Part shown: positions 9,588 to 17,009 of the stretch, piece by piece
Numbering within the stretch: position 1 is the first letter of the stretch
Layout: the number at the start of each line of letters is the position of its first letter
Assembly (NCBI RefSeq): GCF_900104925.1
Contig: NZ_LT629735.1
Location: 1,272,291 to 1,336,290 of the forward strand
DNA from: Opitutus sp. GAS368
GTDB lineage: Bacteria > Verrucomicrobiota > Verrucomicrobiia > Opitutales > Opitutaceae
DNA length: 64,000 bases
Reading direction: 5' to 3'
Notes under the pieces: generated by a model
What the model was told of the DNA's origin: nothing
Databases searched by the model: none
Seen by the model: the letters and a program-made list of their open reading frames with translations, nothing else
Made by a program: the position numbers and the translations under genes

Positions 9588-9608
9588 TTTTCATCTCAAT
9601 CATGAAAA
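9588..9608. promoter_or_regulatory. Inverted repeat overlapping the isomerase start
   Basis: TTTTCAT (9588-9594), a 7-base spacer and ATGAAAA (9602-9608) form a perfect inverted repeat that covers the start codon of the plus-strand gene. It lies in the only A/T-rich stretch between the divergent GH78 and isomerase genes. A related repeat lies before the LacI gene (10506-10526). Being a regulator site is an inference; the spacers of the two repeats differ. Confidence 0.3.
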
Positions 9609-10456
9609 CTGTTTCACCCCCGCCCCGCCTCTATTTCTGCGCCACCCTTTGGTCGTTGGTCGGCCACCCCAACGCGCGGCGCGAGTGGTCGCTGGCACGC
9701 AAGATGACCGCCATCCAGGCCGCCGGCTTTGATGGTGTGGCGGAAATGTTTCGTCCCGAGCTGGCGCCTCACTTGCAGCGCCTTGGCTTGGATATCTGCG
9801 GCCGCGTCTTTTCCCGGGACGGGCGCGATGTCGAGGGCCTGCTGAAGATCGAGGCGGCCGGTGGCGCCAAATACGTCAACTGCATGCTGGGAGCGCACGA
9901 CACGACCCCGGCCGCGGCCACGCGGCTGATCATCAGGACCGTGCGCATCGCCCGGAAACTCGGCCTGTCCGCGCATCTCGAGAGCCACCGGGACACTTGC
10001 ACGGAAACCCCGGAGAAACTCGCTGAAATCGCCCGTCTCTATAGGAGAAAGACGGGGACCCTGCTACCCGTGACCTGGGACCACTCCCATCCCGCGGTGA
10101 TGAAGCACATGCTGCCGGAGGATTTCTCCCGCCGGCTGCTGGACCAACCCCGCCTGATCCAGCAATCCCGGCTGTTTCACTGCCGGCCGTTTGGCAGCCA
10201 GCACTGCCAGATCCCGGTAACCAACGGCCGAGGAAAGCTGACTCCCGAGTTTCGCGACTACCTGGCGTTTGCCGAAGACCTTTTCACCGTCTGGCTGCAA
10301 GGCCCGGCGCCCCGGGGCGAACTCTGGGTCTGCCCCGAACTGGGCACGACCGTGGGATATCACGTCAGCACCAATCCGCCGGTGTGGCCCGACACGATTC
10401 GCTGTCGCAAGGAACTGCTTGGCGCTTGGAGACGTGCCTTCCGACGCACGGCGTAA
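9602..10456 (+). CDS. Sugar phosphate isomerase/epimerase-like TIM-barrel protein
   Basis: 284-aa protein of the xylose-isomerase-like TIM-barrel superfamily (AP endonuclease 2 family). ATG at 9602 starts MKTVSPPPRLYFCATLWSL. Likely divalent-metal ligands lie in ESHRDTC, WDHSHP and the C-terminal ELGTT, in the usual order Glu, Asp/His, Glu. The length fits family members that isomerise or epimerise free or phosphorylated sugars. It has no signal peptide. It stands alone between the divergent GH78 operon and the LacI gene, with a 21-base palindrome immediately after its stop. The substrate cannot be told from the sequence. Confidence 0.82.
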   Translation: MKTVSPPPRLYFCATLWSLVGHPNARREWSLARKMTAIQAAGFDGVAEMFRPELAPHLQRLGLDICGRVFSRDGRDVEGLLKIEAAGGAKYVNCMLGAHDTTPAAATRLIIRTVRIARKLGLSAHLESHRDTCTETPEKLAEIARLYRRKTGTLLPVTWDHSHPAVMKHMLPEDFSRRLLDQPRLIQQSRLFHCRPFGSQHCQIPVTNGRGKLTPEFRDYLAFAEDLFTVWLQGPAPRGELWVCPELGTTVGYHVSTNPPVWPDTIRCRKELLGAWRRAFRRTA

Positions 10457-10475
10457 AAACTTAAAGTAAGTTTTT
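10455..10475 (+). terminator. Palindrome with T-run after the isomerase gene
   Basis: AAAAACTTA, spacer AAG, TAAGTTTTT form a perfect 9-bp inverted repeat starting inside the stop codon. The stem has little G+C, so it may be a weak terminator or a protein-binding site rather than an efficient terminator. Confidence 0.4.
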
Positions 10476-10488
10476 CGGCTGAAATCCC

Positions 10489-10526
10489 TTGACTCAGTCG
10501 GTAATTTTCATGCTTTTATCATGAAA
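10489..10526 (+). promoter_or_regulatory. Candidate promoter with operator palindrome for the LacI gene
   Basis: TTGACT at 10489-10494 resembles a -35 element. The palindrome TTTCATG-N7-CATGAAA (10506-10526) sits where the -10 region would be, 26 bases before the LacI start. This is typical of autoregulation by a LacI repressor, and the related repeat at 9588-9608 could make the isomerase gene a co-target. The -10 element is poor, so this is a hypothesis. Confidence 0.35.
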
Positions 10527-10551
10527 CGTTCTGAAAGGGAACCCCTATCCC

Positions 10552-11598
10552 ATGTTGATTACAGAAATCGCCCACAAGGCACGTGTCTCTCCTGCAACCG
10601 TCTCACGAGCGATCAACCAACCTCAATTGGTCGCGCAAGACAGCCTGGCCCGTATCCGGGCGGTAATGCGGGAACACAACTACGTTCCGGCTCCGGTTAA
10701 CCGCCGCCGCGGACCCAAGGTTCACCGGGCGGAGCAAAAGCGGATTGGGGTGTGGTTCGTCGGGGCCAAGGTCAACAATCCCAGCCTGAATTGGTTTCAG
10801 GACCAGTTGCTGCAGGTGCAGTCCGCCGATTCCAGCTATGGCGTCGACCTGCGCGTGCTCTTCTCCAGCCATCCCGGAGAGTTGCCCCGCAATATCGCGA
10901 ACGAGCAACTTGATGGACTGATCGTCCAGGGCATGGAGCCGTCGCCCGAGTGCCTGGCCCAGCTGCGCGAGATCCCGCACGTCTGGTTCATGACCCGCCG
11001 GTCGGCCGCTTACCCGGGCGACTACGTCGAGCCCAACAATATCGAGAATGGCTGCATGGCGGCCGATTATCTTCATTCCCGCGGCCACAAGTCAGTCGCG
11101 GTCATCTCCACCGACCCGGACTACAGCGCCATTGTCCGCCGCAACGAGGCTTTCGTTGAGCGAGCCACCGCGCTCGGGCTCGCCGTGCATACGATTCTGG
11201 GCCAGGCCAAGCCCGGCGGCACGAGCTATCTGGAAATCGCACCGGTGCACAGCGAAAGCAGCATTCTCGTCCAACGCCTGCTGGAATGCACCCCCAAGGC
11301 CACCGGGCTCTATATTCCGGTGGATCATTTCTGCGGCTCCTTTTTCCGGGCCCTGCGGGAAACAGGCCAAAGGCCCGGCAAGGACTTTGAGGCCGTCCTG
11401 GGCAACTACAATCCGGTCATCTACCACAACCTCGACCACTCGCCCGCGGCGATCGACATCAACCTCCCCATGCTTGTCCGCAAGGTCGTGGATCACCTTC
11501 TCTGGCGCATCGACAATCCCCATGCGGCCGGACGCATCGGCATCATCGTCTCCCCGCGCTTGATCACCCCCGAAGCATCGGGCAGCCGCGCGCGGTAA
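10552..11598 (+). CDS. LacI-family transcriptional regulator
   Basis: 348-aa repressor or activator. The N-terminal helix-turn-helix is ITEIAHKARVSPATVSRAIN, followed by the hinge helix region (SLARIRAVMREHNYVP). The rest (about 65-340) is a periplasmic-binding-protein-like effector domain with VGAKVNN, ENGCMAADYLHSRGHKSVAVIS and GLYIPVDHFCGSFFRALRE, where a sugar effector would bind. It sits 69 bases before the TonB receptor gene and probably controls the receptor and the downstream run to 26793. A palindrome just upstream suggests autoregulation. Confidence 0.93.
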   Translation: MLITEIAHKARVSPATVSRAINQPQLVAQDSLARIRAVMREHNYVPAPVNRRRGPKVHRAEQKRIGVWFVGAKVNNPSLNWFQDQLLQVQSADSSYGVDLRVLFSSHPGELPRNIANEQLDGLIVQGMEPSPECLAQLREIPHVWFMTRRSAAYPGDYVEPNNIENGCMAADYLHSRGHKSVAVISTDPDYSAIVRRNEAFVERATALGLAVHTILGQAKPGGTSYLEIAPVHSESSILVQRLLECTPKATGLYIPVDHFCGSFFRALRETGQRPGKDFEAVLGNYNPVIYHNLDHSPAAIDINLPMLVRKVVDHLLWRIDNPHAAGRIGIIVSPRLITPEASGSRAR

Positions 11599-11667
11599 CC
11601 CGTGCCCGCCTCTTGCGGGGCCAATTTACCGGGACCTAATGCCGGTTAACGAAAACAAACCAATAGT

Positions 11668-14600
11668 ATGATACCTACCAATACCCCCTCCACGCGCCGC
11701 GCCAGCAAGTTGCTGGCCGTCGGCTTGGCGGCGCTGGTGACGAGTTCCGCTGCGCTTGCGCAGTCGGCCGACTCCGATGCCCTCCGCCGCCTCCAAGATG
11801 AGAACGCTACCCTGCGGAAGCGTCTCGCCGAAATCGAGGCGCAGAGCCATCCGGCTGCCGCCGCCTCTGCCACCCCGACCTCTCCCGTGTCCGCCGCCAC
11901 CAGTGCGGCCCGCCCCGCCACCGCTGCGGAGCCCCAGGACAAGGAGACCTACGCCCTCTCGCCCTTCGAGGTGAAAAGCGGCAACGACTACGGCTACCTG
12001 AAGACCAACGCCGCCACCGCGACGCGCATCGGCATGGCCATTCAGAATGTGCCGATGAACATCTCGGTCATGAGCGAGGATTTCCTCAAGGACACCGGCG
12101 TCCAGTCCATCACCGACATCCTCCGCTACACTTCCTCCGGCTCGCCCGACTCGCGCTTCGCGATGCGGGTGCCCGGCAACTCCGCGACCCCGCAGGGCAA
12201 CTTCACCCTCCGTGGCTTCACGGTCAACTCCCTGCTCCGCGACGGCATCTTCCGCTACTCGGCCTACAACCTCGACAACGTGGACCGCGTCGAGATCGTG
12301 AAGGGACCGGCGGCCGTCTTCTTCGGCCAGGGCTATCCCGGCGGTGTCATCAACTACATCACCAAAAAGCCCTTGTTCGACAAGCCGATTGCCGCGATCA
12401 GCTATGCGGTCATGTCCAACGCCGGCCAGAAGGTCACGGTGGACTACAACGCCCCGATGGCGGAAAACGCCGCCTTCCGCGTGGTCGGCGCCTGGGCCGA
12501 CCAAAAGGGATTCCGCACCGGCGAGTTCCACAAGAACTACAACTTCACGCCATCGCTCACCCTCAATCCGTTCAAGAGCGGCAAGCTGCATGTCAATCTC
12601 GAGCTCGAGCATCTGACCGAGTCCTACAATGCCAACGACTCCGCCTGGCTCTATCCGCAAGGCTGGTTCGATGCCTATAAGAATCCCTCCGCCGCCCTGA
12701 TCGCCGCCGCCCCCGCCTCGGTTTCCGGCGCCGCCGATCCGATCGCGGCCTATCGCGCCCGCATCTTCAACAGCCTCGGCAACTACATGGCTGACGTGCG
12801 CAAGGCGGCGAACGATCCCGGCCTGCCGATCTACACCCAGTCCGTGGTCTCGCCCTATGCCTCCTACACGGACCTGAACGGCAATCGCGTCCAAGACAAG
12901 CACTTCAACTTCACGAATTCGGGCGCCTTCTCTTCGAACGAAGTGAACACCTTCACGGCCACGGTCGATTTCTCGCCCTTCAGCTGGCTGGATGCCCGCT
13001 ATGTTTACACGAAGGACAACGATCGCTTTAACAACATCTTCGCGCAAAACGCTCCCAACGCCGACGGCATGACCTTCAACGCCGCCAGTGGCGGCGGCGG
13101 CAACGGCTATTACCGCCGGACGCAGGACCATCAGATCGACGTCATCGTCAAGGCCGACTTCCTCGGCATCAAGAACAAGTTCCTCTTCGGCGGCGTCTAC
13201 AGCCAGCCCTTCCAGCAATACATGGCCTCGATTGGCGCGGTCTACTACGCGGTTCCCGGCTACAACTATCCGGCCAACAACCCCAACAACCTGCCGTCCC
13301 CCGGCAGCATGGTCCCGGTGCTGCAAGTGTTGAAGGACCGCAACGGCAACATCCTCACCGCCCAGCAGGTCTACTCGATGTGGGATCCCTCCGTCCAAAT
13401 CCAGCCCCCCGTCTCCAAGATCTACAACATCAACCGCAACCTGCTCGACGGCTATCGCTCCACCAACACGGCGCTCTACCTCAACTGGCAGGGCACGGCG
13501 CTCAAGGATGACAAGCTCACCATGCTCGGCGGTTATCGCCGCGAGGGCAGCAAGGGTTTCGGCCAGAACCTGACCTCCAACGATCCCTGGTTCGTCGTCC
13601 CCAATACGGCTTACCTCGACCAGGCGAATTATCCTCCGGGCGTTTACAACTACTCGCCGAGCTACGCCGGCGACCCGCAGGGCTTCCGCACCGTCTACGG
13701 TGACTCCTGGATGGGCGGCGTCTCCTACGCCATCACCAAGGAAGTCTCGGTTTACGCCACGGTGTCCAAGACCTTCAAGCTGAACACCGGCTCCGCCGGC
13801 GGCTACGACACCCTGGGGATCAACAACCTGCTGAATGACGCCTTGACCAACAACGGCGGCAGCTTCAGCTACCGCGGCCAGACGATCACCAGCGTCGCCC
13901 AAGGTCTCGCCGCCATCGAGGCGGATGGCGCCAACAAGCCGCTGAACAACGAGTCCGGCAAGAACTTCGAGGTCGGCGTCAAGACCGCGCTGTGGAACAA
14001 CCAGCTCGTCACCACGTTCTCGCTGTTTCGCGGCATCCGCCAGGACCAGAAGCTCGATGACAGCAATGCGCAGGCCAATGTCAACGAGCCGTTCAACTAC
14101 AGCACCACGATGTTCGCCCCCACCTCGCCCTACTACAACACGCGCAACTTCCGCTGGCGCGCCGTGGGGGTGAAAAACCAGATCACCGGCACCGACTTCG
14201 ACATCACCTGGACGCCTAATCGCAACTACCAGGCCGTGATCAACGGCGCCTACATGTGGCAGGCGGCGACGATCGACAACCCGCTCTACGCCCACCCGGG
14301 CTCGACGGCCTACAACAACGCCGCGGTGGCGACCCAGATCTTCGACTCGATGTATTACGGCAACCGCATCGAGAACGTGCCGGAATACCGGTTGAACGTC
14401 TTCAACAAGTATACCTTCACCACCGGCGCGGCGCGCGGCCTCAGCCTTGCGCTCGGCGCCCGCTACTCCTCGAAGACTGTCGTCAGCCGCAGCATCGACT
14501 GGAACCCCGACCGCGGCGGCTTCCAGGCCGGCAACTACTGCGTGTTCGACGGCAACATTTCCTACCCGTGGGAAGTGCTCGGCTACAGGATGGTCTCGTC

Positions 14601-14700
14601 CCTGGGCGTCACCAACCTGACCGACAAGGTCTACTACGAGGGCAACTATGCCCCCGCCGATCCGCGCAGCTGGACCCTGCGCACGAGCGTCAACTTCTAA
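11668..14700 (+). CDS. TonB-dependent outer-membrane receptor
   Basis: 1010-aa receptor. It has a signal peptide (about residues 1-31, ending AALAQ), a short coiled coil (LRRLQDENATLRKRLAEIE), an Ala/Pro-rich spacer, a TonB-box-like segment (YALSPFEV), a plug domain (about 105-230, with NVPMNISVMSEDFLKDTG and VDRVEIVKGPAAVFFGQGYPGG), and a 22-strand barrel ending in aromatic TSVNF. It resembles siderophore receptors in the plug, but in this lineage such proteins often import oligosaccharides, and the LacI gene before it and sugar genes after it favour that. A strong terminator follows directly, so it may be a separate or partly read-through transcript. Confidence 0.95.
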   Translation: MIPTNTPSTRRASKLLAVGLAALVTSSAALAQSADSDALRRLQDENATLRKRLAEIEAQSHPAAAASATPTSPVSAATSAARPATAAEPQDKETYALSPFEVKSGNDYGYLKTNAATATRIGMAIQNVPMNISVMSEDFLKDTGVQSITDILRYTSSGSPDSRFAMRVPGNSATPQGNFTLRGFTVNSLLRDGIFRYSAYNLDNVDRVEIVKGPAAVFFGQGYPGGVINYITKKPLFDKPIAAISYAVMSNAGQKVTVDYNAPMAENAAFRVVGAWADQKGFRTGEFHKNYNFTPSLTLNPFKSGKLHVNLELEHLTESYNANDSAWLYPQGWFDAYKNPSAALIAAAPASVSGAADPIAAYRARIFNSLGNYMADVRKAANDPGLPIYTQSVVSPYASYTDLNGNRVQDKHFNFTNSGAFSSNEVNTFTATVDFSPFSWLDARYVYTKDNDRFNNIFAQNAPNADGMTFNAASGGGGNGYYRRTQDHQIDVIVKADFLGIKNKFLFGGVYSQPFQQYMASIGAVYYAVPGYNYPANNPNNLPSPGSMVPVLQVLKDRNGNILTAQQVYSMWDPSVQIQPPVSKIYNINRNLLDGYRSTNTALYLNWQGTALKDDKLTMLGGYRREGSKGFGQNLTSNDPWFVVPNTAYLDQANYPPGVYNYSPSYAGDPQGFRTVYGDSWMGGVSYAITKEVSVYATVSKTFKLNTGSAGGYDTLGINNLLNDALTNNGGSFSYRGQTITSVAQGLAAIEADGANKPLNNESGKNFEVGVKTALWNNQLVTTFSLFRGIRQDQKLDDSNAQANVNEPFNYSTTMFAPTSPYYNTRNFRWRAVGVKNQITGTDFDITWTPNRNYQAVINGAYMWQAATIDNPLYAHPGSTAYNNAAVATQIFDSMYYGNRIENVPEYRLNVFNKYTFTTGAARGLSLALGARYSSKTVVSRSIDWNPDRGGFQAGNYCVFDGNISYPWEVLGYRMVSSLGVTNLTDKVYYEGNYAPADPRSWTLRTSVNF

Positions 14701-14721
14701 GCCGTCCGCTCGTCAGCCTTC

Positions 14722-14753
14722 AAGGCGGAGGCCCCTACGGCCTCCGCCTTTTT
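14722..14753 (+). terminator. Rho-independent terminator after the TonB receptor gene
   Basis: A 12-bp G/C-rich stem (14722-14733 pairing with 14739-14750), a 5-base loop CCTAC and a T-run. It separates the receptor from the ten-gene run beginning at 14776 and may set their expression ratio. Confidence 0.9.
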
Positions 14754-14775
14754 AATATCCGCGACTCATCCGGCC

Positions 14776-15327
14776 ATGTCACCCCTCCTCCGTTTCTGCT
14801 CCCTTTTCGGCCTCCTCGCCCTCCTCGGCGCCGCCCCGGCGGACGCCATCGCGGCCGCCCCGTCCGCCTCCCCGCTCGCCGGCTCATGGTCGATCGATCT
14901 CGCCCGCAGCACCGAACTCAGCCCTTGGAAAAGCTACGATCTCACCATCACCGTCGCCGGTGAATCGCTGACCATTCACCGCCACCTCGCCTGGGGCCGC
15001 CGGTCTTTCGACGACGAGATGACCGTCACAACCGGCACCACGGTCACCGTCCCCGTCCTCCTGTGGCCCGACAACCGCCACCTCGGCGCCTACATCAGCC
15101 CCGATCACACCAAGCGCGTCCGCGCCGAGTGGATCGACACCGGGCGCATTCTCCGCCTCAACACCGACCTCGTCCTCGTCACCCAGCAGGGGGCTCGCGC
15201 GGTCAACATTCTCAGCGACTACAAGGTTTCCGCCCACGGCACCTTGCTCACCCTCACCGAACTGCGCAGCACCCGCAACCGGCCCGTCGTCTACGTCTTC
15301 ACCCGCGCCACCGCCGCCGCGAAATGA
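14776..15327 (+). CDS. Small secreted lipocalin-like protein, copy 1
   Basis: 183-aa exported protein (signal peptide about 1-27) of unknown function. The mature part is all beta, beginning LAGSWSIDLARST, a GxW start as in lipocalins and DUF-type calycins. It is clearly paralogous to the protein at 19923: shared are GxWxxDxxRSTxLxxW, LxWGRxxF, RAxWxDxGRxLR, and a C-terminal ExxSxRxRPxVYxFT. Its stop overlaps the start of the GxGYxYP gene (ATGA at 15324-15327). The pair recurs at 19923-22073, so the two proteins probably work together outside the cytoplasm, perhaps one binding what the other acts on. Confidence 0.85.
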   Translation: MSPLLRFCSLFGLLALLGAAPADAIAAAPSASPLAGSWSIDLARSTELSPWKSYDLTITVAGESLTIHRHLAWGRRSFDDEMTVTTGTTVTVPVLLWPDNRHLGAYISPDHTKRVRAEWIDTGRILRLNTDLVLVTQQGARAVNILSDYKVSAHGTLLTLTELRSTRNRPVVYVFTRATAAAK

Positions 15328-16994
15328 AACCCCTTCTCTCCGCCCTGCTCGTCTTCGGCGCCACCGCCGGCCTCGCCGCCGACTCCTCGCTCATCGAGCG
15401 CCTCGCCCCCAAGAAGGTCGCCCACGCCCCGGCCGCCGCGACTATCGTCCCGCTCTCCGAGAACTGGCGCATGGACGGCGATGTGCCGGTCCATGCCTTG
15501 CTCATCTCTCTCCAGGGTCTGGCCAACCGCGACTACCCCCGCCTCTACCTCGAGTATCCGAAAAGCTGGCAGTGGGAGATCGTCCGCCCGCTCGAGACCT
15601 TCCTCGAAAAGCGCCACGGGGTTAAGTTCGACCGCCTCGGCCTGGACGACGCTGACGACGCGCTCGGCCGCTTTGCCCAATACGCCAAGGGCGTCGTCGT
15701 CTGGGACAAGTCCGTTCGCTCCTCCCTCATCGTCGCTTTCACGATCGCCGGCGTCGAGGACCTCGTGACCGTCACCGAGGACCAGCTCCCGCTCGCCGCC
15801 AAGCACGGCCTGAAGCCCATCGTCGACCTCCGCGGCCGATTCACCGGGCAGACCGACGCGCAGATCTACCAATGGGCCTACGACCACTATTTCGAGCGCT
15901 GCTCGCGCGACTACTACGTCGTCATGGGCGGCCACGCGGGCCCCGAGATGCAGCCGGGCGTCGCCGACTTCGGCATCCGCCAGCGCGCGTTCTTCTCCGA
16001 TCTCTCCTCCAACCCCAAGGACCCGGAGGAACTTGCCCTGCTCAACAAAATCCTCGGCCGCCAGAACATCCCGAGCGTCGTCCTCGGCTGGCATTCCTAC
16101 GGCAAGGACACCGAGGGGTCGCACACTTCGCTCGTCGGCCGCTACGGCCTCATCATGGAGGGCCTGCACAACCTCCCCAACGTCTCCTTCACCTCGCAGA
16201 TCCCGCTGACGCCCGACTTCAAGTTCACCAACAACCATCACGTGCAGCCGGCCGAGACGCGCCCGGCGGAGAAGAAGGTCTACGTCGCGGCCGTCGCCAC
16301 CGACGCCATGGGCATCGGCGCCTGGACCAAACCCGGCCGCGGCCAGATCCCCTACACCTGGCAGGTGCTCATGAACTGGGCCTGGATGAATCCACCCGCC
16401 CTCCAGTATTTCTACGAGGACAAGTCCCCCAACGACTACTTTATCGGCGGCCTCTCCGGCCCCGGCTACATGTATCCCAAGGCCATCCCCGCCGGGAAAT
16501 GGCCCGCACTCACCGCCGTCGGCCGCGACCTCATGAAGCGCCTCGATCTCCGCGTGCTCGAGATCATGGATTACTCCGAGGGCAACCGCCACCTCGGCAA
16601 CACCGACCTGCCGAAGGAGGTCGTGGACCGCTACTACGCGCAATATCCCGACGCCATCGGCTTCATCAACGGCTACGGCACCGCCCGCACCTTCGACCTC
16701 CGCGACGGCCGTCCCCTTATCAGCTACGACTATTATCTCGACGTGCAGCGCCCCGTCGACGAAGCCGCCGCCGACCTCGAGGAACTCATCCAGCTCAACC
16801 CGCAGCGCCCCTACTTCCTCCTGCTCCACGTCCGCGAGTCCAACACCGTCGAGAAGGTCTCGCAGATTCTCGGCAGTCTCAGTGAACCGGTCGAGGTCGT
16901 CCCGCTCGACGTCTTCCTCAAGCTTGCCGCCAGCGCCAAGACCTACCGGACCAACTTCGAGCAGCCGACCGATCCGGTGGACCGGAATCCGTAA
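15324..16994 (+). CDS. GxGYxYP-family putative glycoside hydrolase, copy 1
   Basis: 556-aa exported protein (signal peptide about 1-19, ending GLAADS). It carries the signature segment GGLSGPGYMYP that names the GxGYxYP family, preceded by the N-terminal subdomain with LLISLQGLANRDYPRLYL. Conserved acidic and aromatic segments are GWHSYGKDTEGSHTSL, GIGAWTKPGRG and RPYFLLLHVRESN. The family is predicted to act on carbohydrates, but I know of no settled substrate. ATG at 15324 overlaps the preceding stop. A close paralogue sits at 20457. The genes around it suggest a cell-envelope step before uptake by the TonB receptor. Confidence 0.9.
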   Translation: MKPLLSALLVFGATAGLAADSSLIERLAPKKVAHAPAAATIVPLSENWRMDGDVPVHALLISLQGLANRDYPRLYLEYPKSWQWEIVRPLETFLEKRHGVKFDRLGLDDADDALGRFAQYAKGVVVWDKSVRSSLIVAFTIAGVEDLVTVTEDQLPLAAKHGLKPIVDLRGRFTGQTDAQIYQWAYDHYFERCSRDYYVVMGGHAGPEMQPGVADFGIRQRAFFSDLSSNPKDPEELALLNKILGRQNIPSVVLGWHSYGKDTEGSHTSLVGRYGLIMEGLHNLPNVSFTSQIPLTPDFKFTNNHHVQPAETRPAEKKVYVAAVATDAMGIGAWTKPGRGQIPYTWQVLMNWAWMNPPALQYFYEDKSPNDYFIGGLSGPGYMYPKAIPAGKWPALTAVGRDLMKRLDLRVLEIMDYSEGNRHLGNTDLPKEVVDRYYAQYPDAIGFINGYGTARTFDLRDGRPLISYDYYLDVQRPVDEAAADLEELIQLNPQRPYFLLLHVRESNTVEKVSQILGSLSEPVEVVPLDVFLKLAASAKTYRTNFEQPTDPVDRNP

Positions 16995-17009
16995 GGCAAA
17001 ATCACGTCC

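Noticed and set aside
11626-14295. 889-codon minus-strand frame
   Set aside because: Antisense shadow of the TonB receptor gene; composition (Val/Gly/Arg/Asp repeats) and lack of any domain show it is not a gene.
11668-14700. Iron-siderophore uptake as the role of the TonB receptor
   Set aside because: The plug resembles siderophore receptors, but no Fur-like box or siderophore gene is near, and LacI control and sugar genes surround it. Not excluded, only less likely.
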